Part shown: positions 33,320 to 42,730 of the stretch, piece after piece | How positions within the stretch are numbered: position 1 is the first letter of the stretch | How the letters are laid out: each line of letters starts with the position of its first letter | From: Akkermansiaceae bacterium | GTDB taxonomy: Bacteria > Verrucomicrobiota > Verrucomicrobiia > Verrucomicrobiales > Akkermansiaceae | Assembly: GCA_017798145.1 (NCBI GenBank) | Contig: CP059069.1 | Span: forward strand, 3,147,226 to 3,211,225 | DNA length: 64,000 nt | Direction of reading: 5' to 3' | Made by a program: the position numbers and the translations under genes | Notes under the pieces: model-generated | The model's database searches: none | The model's input: only the letters and a program-made list of their open reading frames with translations | Told to the model about the DNA's origin: nothing

Positions 33320-33823
33320 TTAGGATTGATCGTTGAGACCCGTGAGGTCGTTGAGGGCGGACCATCGGTCGTCGCCCTCGCTGCGGGGGGCGATGGATAG
33401 ACCATCCCCGCCGGGTTTGTCCACTGCTAAATAACGCGAATCGATCTCGCATGGTTCAGGGACATCCCCCTCGTCGCAACGGGGATCCGTTGGGAACTCG
33501 ATGAGGATCTCCTCGCGCAGCGCCTCGGCGAGGTCGGTTCGCCCGGAATGGCCGATTTCCACGGAAACGGCGGCGTTCGGCAGGCGTATGGTTTTGACGA
33601 AGGGTTTCAGGGTGACCACGCATGTGAACTCGAAGGGTGCGGAGACGCTGCCGGTGGCCAGCAGCTCGGATTCGAACCTCTGCACCCAGAGATCATATGC
33701 CAGCGGCCCAACGGACAGCGCATCGCCCTTCGGGAGGTCGAAGAGCGAGCCGTCGAGTTCCCCGGAAAAGGCTTTGCCTTCCTCGGGGAGGGTTGCCAGG
33801 TCGATGATAAGGGACTTTTCCAT
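33320..33823 (-). CDS. yceD: YceD / DUF177 family protein
   Basis: 167 residues. YceD family proteins are encoded just before rpmF in many bacteria and are linked to 23S rRNA maturation in plants and E. coli. Visible family-like segments: FESELLATGSVSAPFEFTCVVTLKPFVKTIRLPNAAVSVEI, EEILIEFPTDPRCD and the C-terminal RWSALNDL, which corresponds to the conserved DPRWAPLKKL. The ATG at 33823 is preferred over an upstream TTG at 33850. Confidence 0.85.
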   Translation of the reverse strand: MEKSLIIDLATLPEEGKAFSGELDGSLFDLPKGDALSVGPLAYDLWVQRFESELLATGSVSAPFEFTCVVTLKPFVKTIRLPNAAVSVEIGHSGRTDLAEALREEILIEFPTDPRCDEGDVPEPCEIDSRYLAVDKPGGDGLSIAPRSEGDDRWSALNDLTGLNDQS

Positions 33824-33856
33824 GTGTGTGATCGTAAAATCCAACGGCAAAAACTC

Positions 33857-33879
33857 AAACCCTAAGAAAAGGGTTTTTT
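33857..33879 (-). terminator. possible hairpin terminator downstream of the HtrA-like gene
   Basis: AAACCC (33857-33862) and GGGTTT (33871-33876) form a short stem. T-rich tracts lie on both sides (six T on the plus strand, GAGTTTTT on the minus strand), so it could act in either direction; only the minus strand has a gene leading into it. Confidence 0.4.
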
Positions 33880-33938
33880 GCGGGCTCTGTGGACGGGGGG
33901 CGTGAGGCAGCGGCTTGGAAAGCCGCGCCCCATGGGTT

Positions 33939-35465
33939 TCACTCGGCGCGGGAGAGGCGGTTCAGGCCGCGCTGGAGCAGGGCGCTGTCCACCATGGTGG
34001 AGATTTCCTCATCGAGATAGACGGTGAAATTCTCCTCCAGGAACTCGATGGAGTGGAGGTTGTCGGTGTTGGGTTTTCCGAAGGCGTCGATGAGGGTCTT
34101 CATGCTGTCGATCTCGATGCCGTTGACCTTTTTCACGATGAGGTTGCGCAGGCCTTCGTAGCCGACCGTGGCGGGTGTGGGGATGGAGCCGCTGAGGAAA
34201 ATGACGCGCTTGGCGTTTTCCTCGTATTTCTCGGGGTTTTCGTAGGCGTCGAGGAGGTTGAGAGGGGCGCGGGAAGACCAGTCCTTGCCGAATGCCTCCA
34301 GCACGGGGCGGCTGAGTTCCTGGAAGATGAAGCCGCCCTTGACGAGGAAATTGGGCGCGCGGTCGAAGCGGTAGTCGGGCACGAGGCGGTCTTCCGGCTC
34401 CTCGCGCGCCAGGGTGGCCGTGATTTCGAGGGGCTCACCGTCGCGGAGGATGCCGAGCTGGATGGCATCGCCGGTGGAGCTTTCGCCGCGGACGATGTGT
34501 CCCCAGAAGACGGAGCCGTAGTGGGGGTGCTGGTAGTATCCGCGCTTGTCGATGTGGTGGCCGGCCGCGCTGAGGAGCACGTCGCCTTGTTTCACCCCGG
34601 CGAGATCGGCGGCGGCGCCCTTGCGGACCGTGCCGATGTAGAGGCCGCCCTGCTCCGGGGTGAGCCTGAGGAATTTCCGGAACGATGGGTCTTCGGTGCG
34701 CGAGACGGAGATGCCCAAGGAAGGGAAGCCGTCGTAGCCGCCGTCCTTCACGTTGGCGAGGAAATGGGAGATGACATCGATGGAGAGGACATCGGAGATC
34801 TGGTCGTCGGAATCGTAACTGAGGAGGATGCCGACCAGCGCCCCATCGCGCAGCACGGGCAGGGAGAAACTGCTGGCCGCGCCCTGCATGGAGGCTTTCA
34901 CCAGGTAGGTAAGGAAACTCTGGTTGGGCAGGAAGCTGGCAACCACATCGACGGATTGGAGAGTGCCGTTGGTGAGCAGCGAAGTGCCGTTGTCCTCGAC
35001 CTGGAAAATCTGCATGGCCGAACCGATCGAGGGCGGCTCCGCGAGGGTGAGGGGCTTGGTGCCAGCGAAGAAGCTTTCCCTTTCCTCCTCGGATTTCACG
35101 GTGAGCAGGGCGAGGTTCGCCTCATAATCGACGGCGATGATTTCCGCCTGGGCGGTCTTGGCCCCATCCGGAGATTCCAGCTCCAGGTAGGTGGAGTCCG
35201 CGACCATTTCGCCGGTGGTCAGAATTTGCCCTGGGGCGACGATGGCACCGAGGGAGCGGAGGTTCCGGGGGGGTGTTTTCTCCCATGGCTGGCCGGGGTT
35301 CCAGGATTGGCTGGTGGAGTTGATGCGGATGACCGACTCGGTGAGGGAGGCGGGTTCGGTTACAGGTGCGGCCTCTGCGGTCTGGGCCGGCTCGGATTTC
35401 AGGGGCGGCGGGCCATCGCAGGATGCGGCGATGAGGCAGAGGGAGAGGGTGATCAGGTGTTTCAT
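33939..35465 (-). CDS. HtrA/PDZ-like lipoprotein, probably without protease activity
   Basis: 508 residues. Lipoprotein signal MKHLITLSLCLIAASC (cysteine at 16). The next ~200 residues follow the trypsin-like HtrA pattern (GAIVAPGQILTTGEMVADSTYLEL, AEIIAVDYEANLALLTVKSE), but the catalytic His after ILT is absent and the GNSGG serine region is replaced by GAASSFSLPVLRDGALVGILLS. A PDZ-like domain follows (about 250-350, GLYIGTVRKGAAADLAGVKQGDVLLSAAG), then a second, weaker one. Likely a substrate-binding scaffold in the envelope. It starts 8 bases after dapB. Confidence 0.8.
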   Translation of the reverse strand: MKHLITLSLCLIAASCDGPPPLKSEPAQTAEAAPVTEPASLTESVIRINSTSQSWNPGQPWEKTPPRNLRSLGAIVAPGQILTTGEMVADSTYLELESPDGAKTAQAEIIAVDYEANLALLTVKSEEERESFFAGTKPLTLAEPPSIGSAMQIFQVEDNGTSLLTNGTLQSVDVVASFLPNQSFLTYLVKASMQGAASSFSLPVLRDGALVGILLSYDSDDQISDVLSIDVISHFLANVKDGGYDGFPSLGISVSRTEDPSFRKFLRLTPEQGGLYIGTVRKGAAADLAGVKQGDVLLSAAGHHIDKRGYYQHPHYGSVFWGHIVRGESSTGDAIQLGILRDGEPLEITATLAREEPEDRLVPDYRFDRAPNFLVKGGFIFQELSRPVLEAFGKDWSSRAPLNLLDAYENPEKYEENAKRVIFLSGSIPTPATVGYEGLRNLIVKKVNGIEIDSMKTLIDAFGKPNTDNLHSIEFLEENFTVYLDEEISTMVDSALLQRGLNRLSRAE

Positions 35466-35473
35466 GGGGAAAA

Positions 35474-36211
35474 TCATTTCAGGCCGAGGACGTCCTGCAT
35501 GTCGTAGAGGCCGGGCGGCTTGCCTTCCAGCCAGAGGGCGGCGCGGACGGCTCCGCTGGCGAAAGTCATGCGGGAGGAGGCCTTGTGGGTCAGCTCGACG
35601 CGCTCTCCGTCCGCCGCGAACATTACCGTGTGGTCGCCCACGACATCGCCGCCGCGCAGGGTGTGCATCCCGATTTCCCGCTCCTTGCGCGGGCCGATGT
35701 TGCCGAAGCGGCCGTGGGCGATGTCGTCCCTGTAGGAAGTGCCGGTCTCCTCGTTGAGGATTTCAAGAAGCCGCCGCGCCGTGCCGGATGGGGCGTCGAT
35801 CTTGTGGCGGTGGTGCATTTCCGTCACCTCGATGTCGAAGGTGTCCTGTTTCAGGATGCGTGCGGCCTGCTGGGTCAGCCAGAAAAGGGTGTTCACGCCG
35901 ACTGAGAAATTCGGGGCGTGGACGATGGGGATTTCCTTTGATGATGCCTGTATGGCCTCAAGCTCCGCATCGGTGTGGCCGGTGGTGCCCATGACCAGAG
36001 CGACCTTGTTGCGGACTGCAGCCTCGACGAGGCTGGTGGAGAACGAGTGGACGGTGAAATCGATGATGCACTTCGCCGCCTTGACGGCCGCGTCGAGGTC
36101 TTCGCCCGCGTCGTGGGTTGCGGCGATTTCGGTTTCCGGGTTCGCCAGGGTGGCCTCGGCGACTGCCAGGCCCATGCGGCCGGACTTGCCTGTGATGAGA
36201 ATGGGAAGCAT
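35474..36211 (-). CDS. dapB: 4-hydroxy-tetrahydrodipicolinate reductase
   Basis: 245 residues. DapB uses NAD(P)H in the lysine and diaminopimelate pathway. ILITGKSGRMGLAVAEA is the cofactor loop, and IIDFTVHSFSTSLVEAA and VMGTTGHTDAEL follow. Catalytic and substrate residues are in EMHHRHKIDAPSGTARRL (HHRHKxDxPSGTA signature). The start MLPILITG is set by the cofactor motif. Co-directional with the HtrA-like gene 8 bases downstream. Confidence 0.97.
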   Translation of the reverse strand: MLPILITGKSGRMGLAVAEATLANPETEIAATHDAGEDLDAAVKAAKCIIDFTVHSFSTSLVEAAVRNKVALVMGTTGHTDAELEAIQASSKEIPIVHAPNFSVGVNTLFWLTQQAARILKQDTFDIEVTEMHHRHKIDAPSGTARRLLEILNEETGTSYRDDIAHGRFGNIGPRKEREIGMHTLRGGDVVGDHTVMFAADGERVELTHKASSRMTFASGAVRAALWLEGKPPGLYDMQDVLGLK

Positions 36212-36307
36212 GCGCGCGGATGTTGGGGCCGCTTTGCGGAAATGGAAATGGGAATTTTCCGGCAAGCTGCGATGTAAGATAAATCCGCCGGTGTCGGTAA
36301 ATGTCAG

Positions 36308-39103
36308 GTGCGCTGTGTTTTTGCAACAATGCTGGCGGCGGGTGCCTGTGCTTCCGCCTATCAGGAAACATCACCTTTCGGCAAGGCGAGGGAGATCCTG
36401 GAGCTGAATTGTGTCGAATGCCACACCCCGGAGGAGGCGAAGGGCGGGCTGGTCATGACGACCGCAGCGGAGATGAAAGGCACCGGTGATTCCGGAAAGG
36501 CGCTGGTTCCGGGGAATCTAAAGGCGTCCGGCATTTACGTGCGCATCACCCTCCCGGCCGACGACACCGACCGCATGCCGCCGAAAAAGCACGGCGGGCC
36601 GCTTTCCGCCGAGGATGCCGAGATATTGAAGGCCTGGATCGAATCAGGTGCCGAGTGGCCGGAAGGGGAAACCCTCCACCCCCGCGCCAAGACCGCCCTC
36701 CCGCGTTGGGACGCACCCGCCGATCCGGCCATCGTCTCCATCGAGGCGTTTCCGAAAAACATCAGCCTGGAGACCGAGGCTGATTACCACCGAGTGATCG
36801 TCATTGCACGGATGAGGGACGCATCGACCCACGACATCACCCGCCAGGCCAGGCTTTCCCTCGCCGATGCGGCTTTCGCGAAACTCGATGAAAACCTCCT
36901 CACCCCCAAGGCCAACGGGGAAACGAAACTGAAGATCGAATACCGCGGGCTTGCCACGGAGGTCTCCGTGAAGGTCAAGGATGCGCAGAAGCCCCGCCCC
37001 ATTTCCTTCCAGCTCGATGTCATGCCGGTTCTCACCGCCGCCGGCTGCAACACCGGCTCCTGCCACGGCTCCGCACGCGGGCAGGATGGCTTCCACCTCA
37101 GCCTCTATGGCTTCGATCCCAAGGGAGACCACTTCCGCCTGACCTCGGAAATGGCAGGCCGCCGCGTGAACCTCGCACTCCCCGAGGAATCCCTGCTTAT
37201 CACCAAGGCCACCGGTGCCGTGCCTCACACAGGCGGCAAACTGATGAAGCCGGCCAGCCCGTTTCACGAAACCCTCGTCCAATGGATCCGGGACGGCGCG
37301 AAGTATGACGAGGACGGGATCCCGCAGCCAACCGGCATCGAGATCCGCCCGGCGGAGGTGGTGATGACCGGCAAGGACATTGCGATCCCTTTCACCGTCC
37401 GTGCCAGCTATTCGGATGGCTCCGACCGCGATGTCACCACGCTCACCGCATTTTCCAGCTCGAATGACAACTCCGTGAAAATCGACACGGCCACCGGCAT
37501 GGCTAACTCCGCCGAGCGCGGCGAGGCGTTTCTGTTAGGCCGTTTCCACACCTTCACGGAAGGCTCGCAGGCCATCGTCGTCCCGGCCGATCTCAAATAC
37601 GAGCGACCTGAATTCAAGCCCTTCAACTACATCGACAACCACGTCGCCGAGAAGCTTAACAAGCTCCGCATCGTCCCATCCGGACTCGCTTCCGATGAAG
37701 CCTTCCTCCGCCGCGCTTTCCTCGATGTCGTAGGCCTGCCGCCCAGCCCGGAGGAGCGGGGAAAATTCCTGGCGGACAGCCGCCCGGACAAGCGCGGCAG
37801 GCTCATCGATGACCTGTTGGAACGAAAGGAATTCACCGAGATGTGGGTGATGAAATGGGCGGAGCTGATGCAGATACGCACGATCCCGAACGGCCAGAAC
37901 ACAGTCTCCTACAAGGCCGCTCTGAACTATTACGATTGGCTCCGCGAGCGCATCGCCGGCAACATGCCTTTCAATCAGCTCGTCGCCGAGTTGCTCGCTG
38001 CGAAGGGTGGCACCTTCTCCAGCCCTGCCACGAATTTTTTCCAGATGGAGCCGGATGTCCTCAAGCTCACCGAGAACGTCGCGCAGATTTTCATGGGCAC
38101 CCGCATCCAGTGCGCCCAGTGCCACAACCACCCCTTCGACCGCTGGACGATGGACGACTACTACAGCTTCGCCGCGTTCTTCGCACAGGTGAAACGTAAG
38201 CCCGCCGAGGATCCGCGCGAGCGGGTGGTCTTCGATGGGGGAGGGGAGATCAAGCACCCCGTTTCCAAGGTCGATATGGTTCCGAAATTCCTCGGCGGCT
38301 CACAGCCGGAGATCAAGGGGAAGAGCCGCCGCGAATCCCTTGCTTCATGGCTCGCTTCCCCGGAGAACCCGTGGTTCGCTCGGAACATCGTGAACATCGT
38401 CTGGGATCATTACATGGGCGTCGGCATCGTCGATCCGGTCGATGACATGCGCGTCTCCAACCCTCCCTCCAACCCCGAGCTGCTGGATGAGCTTGCGGAG
38501 AGATTCGTCTCCTACAACTACGACTTCAGGAAGCTGGTGCGCGACATCTGCACCTCCCGCACCTACCAGCTTTCCACCGAGACAAACGCCACCAACGGTG
38601 AGGACACCCGGAATTTCTCCAAGGCGATGATACGCCGCGTCCGCGCCGAAGTGCTGCTCGACAGCATCTCACAGGTCACCAACACCACGGAGAAATACAA
38701 GGGTCTGCCCAAGGGTGCCCGCGCCGTCCAGATCGCCGATGGCAATACCTCGAACTATTTCCTCACCACCTTCGGCCGCGCCACCCGTGCCACCGTCTGC
38801 TCCTGCGAGGTGAAGATGGAGCCGAACCTTTCCCAAGCCCTGCATCTAATCAACGGCGACACCGTCCACCAGCGCATCCGGCAAGGAAACATTGTCCAAG
38901 AGATGCTGGAGGCGAAAAAGCAGCCGGCGGAAATCATCGAAGCCCTTTATCTGAGGGCGCTCAGCCGGAGCCCCACCGCGCAGGAAAAAGGAAAGCTGCT
39001 TGCCGCCGTCGCGGAAGGCGCGAACCCGAACGAACAGCGCAACATACTGGAGGACATTTTCTGGGCGCTGCTGAACTCGAAGGAGTTCATCTTCAATCAT
39101 TGA
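36308..39103 (+). CDS. DUF1549/DUF1553 (PSCyt) haem-binding protein
   Basis: 931 residues from a GTG start; an in-frame ATG lies seven codons later, inside the same signal peptide (FATMLAAGACASA). N-terminal cytochrome domain with CVECH (residues 35-39) and the MPPKKHGG region; a second cysteine cluster GCNTGSCHGSARG (about 247-260) of the kind seen in planctomycete/verrucomicrobial cytochromes; DUF1549 (VAEKLNKLRIVPSGLASDEAFLRRAFLDVVGLPPS); QCAQCHNHPFDRW; and DUF1553 toward the end. Such proteins are abundant beside sulfatases and DUF1501 genes. Probable periplasmic electron-transfer or redox role; substrate unknown. Confidence 0.9.
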   Translation: MRCVFATMLAAGACASAYQETSPFGKAREILELNCVECHTPEEAKGGLVMTTAAEMKGTGDSGKALVPGNLKASGIYVRITLPADDTDRMPPKKHGGPLSAEDAEILKAWIESGAEWPEGETLHPRAKTALPRWDAPADPAIVSIEAFPKNISLETEADYHRVIVIARMRDASTHDITRQARLSLADAAFAKLDENLLTPKANGETKLKIEYRGLATEVSVKVKDAQKPRPISFQLDVMPVLTAAGCNTGSCHGSARGQDGFHLSLYGFDPKGDHFRLTSEMAGRRVNLALPEESLLITKATGAVPHTGGKLMKPASPFHETLVQWIRDGAKYDEDGIPQPTGIEIRPAEVVMTGKDIAIPFTVRASYSDGSDRDVTTLTAFSSSNDNSVKIDTATGMANSAERGEAFLLGRFHTFTEGSQAIVVPADLKYERPEFKPFNYIDNHVAEKLNKLRIVPSGLASDEAFLRRAFLDVVGLPPSPEERGKFLADSRPDKRGRLIDDLLERKEFTEMWVMKWAELMQIRTIPNGQNTVSYKAALNYYDWLRERIAGNMPFNQLVAELLAAKGGTFSSPATNFFQMEPDVLKLTENVAQIFMGTRIQCAQCHNHPFDRWTMDDYYSFAAFFAQVKRKPAEDPRERVVFDGGGEIKHPVSKVDMVPKFLGGSQPEIKGKSRRESLASWLASPENPWFARNIVNIVWDHYMGVGIVDPVDDMRVSNPPSNPELLDELAERFVSYNYDFRKLVRDICTSRTYQLSTETNATNGEDTRNFSKAMIRRVRAEVLLDSISQVTNTTEKYKGLPKGARAVQIADGNTSNYFLTTFGRATRATVCSCEVKMEPNLSQALHLINGDTVHQRIRQGNIVQEMLEAKKQPAEIIEALYLRALSRSPTAQEKGKLLAAVAEGANPNEQRNILEDIFWALLNSKEFIFNH

Positions 39104-39122
39104 AGCGTTTCAAGATCCACCC

Positions 39123-40478
39123 ATGCGCATTCCCTTGCTTTTCGTTGCCATCGCACTCGCCGGCACTTTGGTTGCGGGCCAGGAAAAGCCGAACATCCTG
39201 CTGATCATCGCGGACGACTGCACCTACTCCGACCTCGGGATCTACGGCGGGCAGGCGAAGACCCCGCACCTCGCGAAGCTCGCCTCCGAGGGCATGATTT
39301 TCAGCAAGTGCTACCAGGCCGCGCCGATGTGCTCGCCGACCCGGCACTGCCTTTACACAGGGCTGTATCCTGTGAAATCCGGCGCGTATCCAAACCATAC
39401 CCGGGCGTATGGATGGGTGAAAAGCATCGCCCACCATCTGCAGTCTGCTGGCTATGCGACGCACCTTTCCGGAAAAACACACATCGCGCCCAAGAGCGTT
39501 TTCCCATTCCACTACAGCGGCGTGGACAACAATCCGGATCCCTCCGTTTTCTCGGAAGTTATCGAATCCAGCGGGAAGTCCGGCAAGCCTTTCCTTTTCA
39601 TCGCCGCCTCGAACGAACCCCACACACCTTGGAACAAGGGCGATCCCTCCGCCTATCCGCCCGCCTCCCTGAAACTGCCCCCAGTCCTCGTCGGTTCGCC
39701 GAAGACCCGCGAGGGTTTCTCGAAATACCTCGCGGAGATCACCTACTTCGACTCGCAGGTCGGAGAGCTGTTAGATAGGCTGGACAGATCGCCTCTGAGC
39801 GACAACACGCTCGTCATCGTCCTCAGCGAGCAGGGCAACAGCCTGCCCTTCGCGAAATGGACCTGCTACGACGTCGGCTTGCACAGCGGTTGCGTGATCC
39901 GCTGGCCCGGGAAAGTGAAGCCGGGCAGCAGGAGCGATGCGCTGATCGAATATGTTGACGTCGTGCCGACGTTTCTCGAAGCCGCAGGGATCCCCCGCCC
40001 GGAAATCCTAGATGGCCGGAGTTTTCTCCCGGTGCTGGAAGGCGGGACAGATACCCACAAGAAATACGCCTTTGGCCTCCAGACAACGCGCGGAATCAAC
40101 AACGGCAGCGACCACTACGCGATCCGCAGCGCGAACGACGGTCGCTACCGCTACATCCGAAACCTCACGCCGGAGCAGCTTTTCCTGAATACCATGATGG
40201 AGGATCCCATTTTCAAGGAATGGGAAAAAATGGCGGGGGCTGGCGACGAAAATGCGAAAAAGCTCGTCCACGATTACCGCCACCGCCCCGCCGAGGAACT
40301 CTATGACACAACCTCGGATCCTTGGAACCGGAAGAACCTCATCGACGACAAATCCCTCGCCGGGATCCGCGACGGCCTCAGCTCCGCCCTGGATGGGTGG
40401 ATGAAGCAGCAGGGCGACGAGGGCAACGCCACCGAAATGAAAGCCTTCGATCATATGCCGCGCAAAGGGAAGGAATAG
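39123..40478 (+). CDS. secreted sulfatase, CSPTR variant
   Basis: 451 residues. Signal peptide (MRIPLLFVAIALAGTLVAGQ), sulfatase N-terminus NILLIIADDCTYSDLGIYGG, then the formylglycine region CSPTR at residues 70-74, where Thr replaces the usual Ser of CxPSR. LSGKTHIAPKS and the C-terminal LYDTTSDPWNRKNLIDD follow. The usual DHG metal motif appears as SEQGN. Heparan- or mucin-type substrates are possible but not determinable. It begins 19 bases after the cytochrome gene, in the same transcription unit. Confidence 0.92.
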   Translation: MRIPLLFVAIALAGTLVAGQEKPNILLIIADDCTYSDLGIYGGQAKTPHLAKLASEGMIFSKCYQAAPMCSPTRHCLYTGLYPVKSGAYPNHTRAYGWVKSIAHHLQSAGYATHLSGKTHIAPKSVFPFHYSGVDNNPDPSVFSEVIESSGKSGKPFLFIAASNEPHTPWNKGDPSAYPPASLKLPPVLVGSPKTREGFSKYLAEITYFDSQVGELLDRLDRSPLSDNTLVIVLSEQGNSLPFAKWTCYDVGLHSGCVIRWPGKVKPGSRSDALIEYVDVVPTFLEAAGIPRPEILDGRSFLPVLEGGTDTHKKYAFGLQTTRGINNGSDHYAIRSANDGRYRYIRNLTPEQLFLNTMMEDPIFKEWEKMAGAGDENAKKLVHDYRHRPAEELYDTTSDPWNRKNLIDDKSLAGIRDGLSSALDGWMKQQGDEGNATEMKAFDHMPRKGKE

Positions 40479-40530
40479 CAGCCGATTTCCCCGCTTGTCC
40501 GCCCGCCGAACCCGCCTCACTCTCTCCCGA

Positions 40531-41304
40531 GTGAAAGCCCCGCTCCTGTTCCTTTTCGCATCCACGCTGTTCGCCTCCGCCGAGTCCCCGTGGATCCCCC
40601 TTTTCAATGGCAAGGATCTCTCCGGCTGGACGCCGAAGATCCGCCACCACCCGCTTGGTGAAAACTTCGCAAACACCTTCACCGTCGAGGACGGCGTCAT
40701 CAAGGCCTCCTACGATGGATATAGTAAATTCGACAAGCAGTTCGGCCACCTCTACTCGGACATCTCGTATTCCCATTACATCCTGCGCATGGAATATCGC
40801 TTCGAAGGGAAAGCGATGGCCGACGCCCCGCCCTACGTGAACCTCAATAGCGGGGTCATGATCCACTCGCAGTCCCCGCAGAGCATGGGGCTCGACCAGG
40901 CGTTTCCGGTCAGCATCGAGTTCCAGTTCCTCGCCGACGAGGGAAAGGGACCGCGCTCCACCGGCAATATCTGCACCCCTGGCACGAATGTCGTGATGGA
41001 TGGAAAACTCATCACCGAGCACATCATCGAGTCCACCGCGCCGACCTTTCCCGCCGGGGAGTGGGTGAAGGTGGAGATCGAGGTGAGGGGCAGCGAGGAA
41101 ATCATACACCGCGTCAACGGCAAGGAAGTCCTCCGCTACCAGAAACCCCAGCTTGATCCCGAGAACCGGGTTGAATCAGCGGAGGCGCTCTTCGCCGCCG
41201 GATCACCGAAGATCCTCTCATACGGCCACATCGCCCTGCAGGCCGAAGGGCAGCCGGTTTGGTTCCGCAACATCGAGCTGAAATCGCTGGAACCCGCCGA
41301 ATAG
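40531..41304 (+). CDS. secreted DUF1080 (3-keto-disaccharide hydrolase-like) protein
   Basis: 257 residues from GTG 40531, chosen because a signal peptide begins there (VKAPLLFLFASTLFASAES). A TTG at 40495 would add 12 basic residues. The DUF1080 pattern is complete: PLFNGKDLSGWTPKI, FTVEDGVIKASY, HYILRMEYRF, NSGVMIHSQ, VSIEFQFLADEG and the C-terminal GHIALQAEGQPVWFRNIELK. Some characterised DUF1080 members cleave 3-keto-glycosides; whether this one does is unknown. It lies between two sulfatase genes. Confidence 0.9.
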   Translation: MKAPLLFLFASTLFASAESPWIPLFNGKDLSGWTPKIRHHPLGENFANTFTVEDGVIKASYDGYSKFDKQFGHLYSDISYSHYILRMEYRFEGKAMADAPPYVNLNSGVMIHSQSPQSMGLDQAFPVSIEFQFLADEGKGPRSTGNICTPGTNVVMDGKLITEHIIESTAPTFPAGEWVKVEIEVRGSEEIIHRVNGKEVLRYQKPQLDPENRVESAEALFAAGSPKILSYGHIALQAEGQPVWFRNIELKSLEPAE

Positions 41305-41323
41305 CCTTTCACCGAAAACTCCC

Positions 41324-42724
41324 ATGATCGCCAGAATCCTCGCATCCCTCGCCCTTTTTTCGCCCGCCTTCGCGGCAAAGCCAAATGTCCTTTTCATCTG
41401 CGTCGATGACCTCCGCCCGGAGCTGAAATCGCTCGGTGCGGATTACATTCATTCCCCGGCGATGGATTCCCTGGTGGAAAGCGGACGCGCCTTCACCCGC
41501 CACTATGTCCAGGCTCCCACCTGCGGGGCCTCCCGCTACGCCCTGCTCACCGGGAAATACGCAACCAACGGTGCGCAACGGAACAACGGTGCACTGGAAA
41601 GCACGGCCAAGGACGCAGACAACAGGCCGTTTTCCATGCCGAGGCAGTTCCGAGAAAACGGCTACCAAACCGTCTCCATCGGCAAGGTCTCGCACTATCC
41701 CGGAGGCCTCGGCGGAAAGGGTTGGAACGATCCCGCGAAGGTCGAAATGCCCGGCGCATGGGATCTCAGCATGATGCCCGCCGGGCCATGGAAGACCCCG
41801 GAGAAAGCCATGCACGGATATGCAGGCGGCGTGCCGCGCGGCGCCGGCACACCGGTCAGCGAGCACAAGGAGGGCGATGACATGACCTACACCGATGGCT
41901 GGATCACCCGCGAGGCTCTCAAGCAGATGGACGGGCTTGCCAAAATGGATCAGCCGTTTTTCCTCGCGGTCGGCATTATGAAGCCGCACCTGCCCTTCGC
42001 ATGCCCCAAGTCCTACCTCGATCTCTACAAGGATGTGAAGCTCTCCCCCATCCCGCACCCGCAGAAACCCGAAGGCCTTTCCACCTGGCACTCCAGCGGA
42101 GAGTTCCGCCGCTATGCCAGCGGCGGGCGCGATGCATGGAAAGACGCCGAATTCGCAGATGAGCTCCGTCTCTCCTACGCCGCCTGTGTTTCCTATGCCG
42201 ATGCCCAGGTCGCCCAGCTTCTCGCGAATCTCGACAAGCTCGGCATCCGCGAGAACACCATCGTCGTCCTCTGGGGCGACCACGGCTGGCATCTCGGCGA
42301 GCATGCGGTCTGGGGGAAACACACGCTTTTCGAGGAGTCGCTACATGCTCCGCTGGTGATCCGCGTGCCAGGTATGAAAATACCCGGCAAGCGCTGCGGG
42401 GCGATTGTGGAAACCGTCGATATCTATCCGACCCTCTGTGAGCTCGCGCGTGTGCCTGTTCCCGAAGGATTGTCAGGTGAATCTTTGGTCGGGCAGCTCG
42501 ACGATCCTTCCCAGATAGGTGGGGCGGCTGTTTCCTACTGGGGAAACGCCGAAACGATTCGATTGGAACGTCTCCGTCTCATTCGGCACAAAGGCAAAAA
42601 CGGTGCCGCCGAGTTCGAGCTCTACGAGCACGGCAGTGAAAATGGCGAAACTGAGAATATCGCAGACAAGCACCCCGATCTCGTCGCCGAGCTCAGCGCG
42701 GAGATCGACGAGAAGCTGAAGTAG
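41324..42724 (+). CDS. secreted sulfatase, iduronate-2-sulfatase-like
   Basis: 466 residues. Signal peptide MIARILASLALFSPAFA, then NVLFICVDDLRPELKSLGADYIHSPAMD and the formylglycine site CGASR at residues 67-71, with Ala in place of the usual Pro. FFLAVGIMKPHLPFACPKSYLDLY and VVLWGDHGWHLGEHAVWGKHTLFEES are typical of iduronate-2-sulfatase relatives. It probably removes sulfate from uronic-acid-containing polysaccharides. Last gene of the plus-strand cytochrome-sulfatase-DUF1080-sulfatase group. Confidence 0.94.
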   Translation: MIARILASLALFSPAFAAKPNVLFICVDDLRPELKSLGADYIHSPAMDSLVESGRAFTRHYVQAPTCGASRYALLTGKYATNGAQRNNGALESTAKDADNRPFSMPRQFRENGYQTVSIGKVSHYPGGLGGKGWNDPAKVEMPGAWDLSMMPAGPWKTPEKAMHGYAGGVPRGAGTPVSEHKEGDDMTYTDGWITREALKQMDGLAKMDQPFFLAVGIMKPHLPFACPKSYLDLYKDVKLSPIPHPQKPEGLSTWHSSGEFRRYASGGRDAWKDAEFADELRLSYAACVSYADAQVAQLLANLDKLGIRENTIVVLWGDHGWHLGEHAVWGKHTLFEESLHAPLVIRVPGMKIPGKRCGAIVETVDIYPTLCELARVPVPEGLSGESLVGQLDDPSQIGGAAVSYWGNAETIRLERLRLIRHKGKNGAAEFELYEHGSENGETENIADKHPDLVAELSAEIDEKLK

Positions 42725-42730
42725 CGGGAT

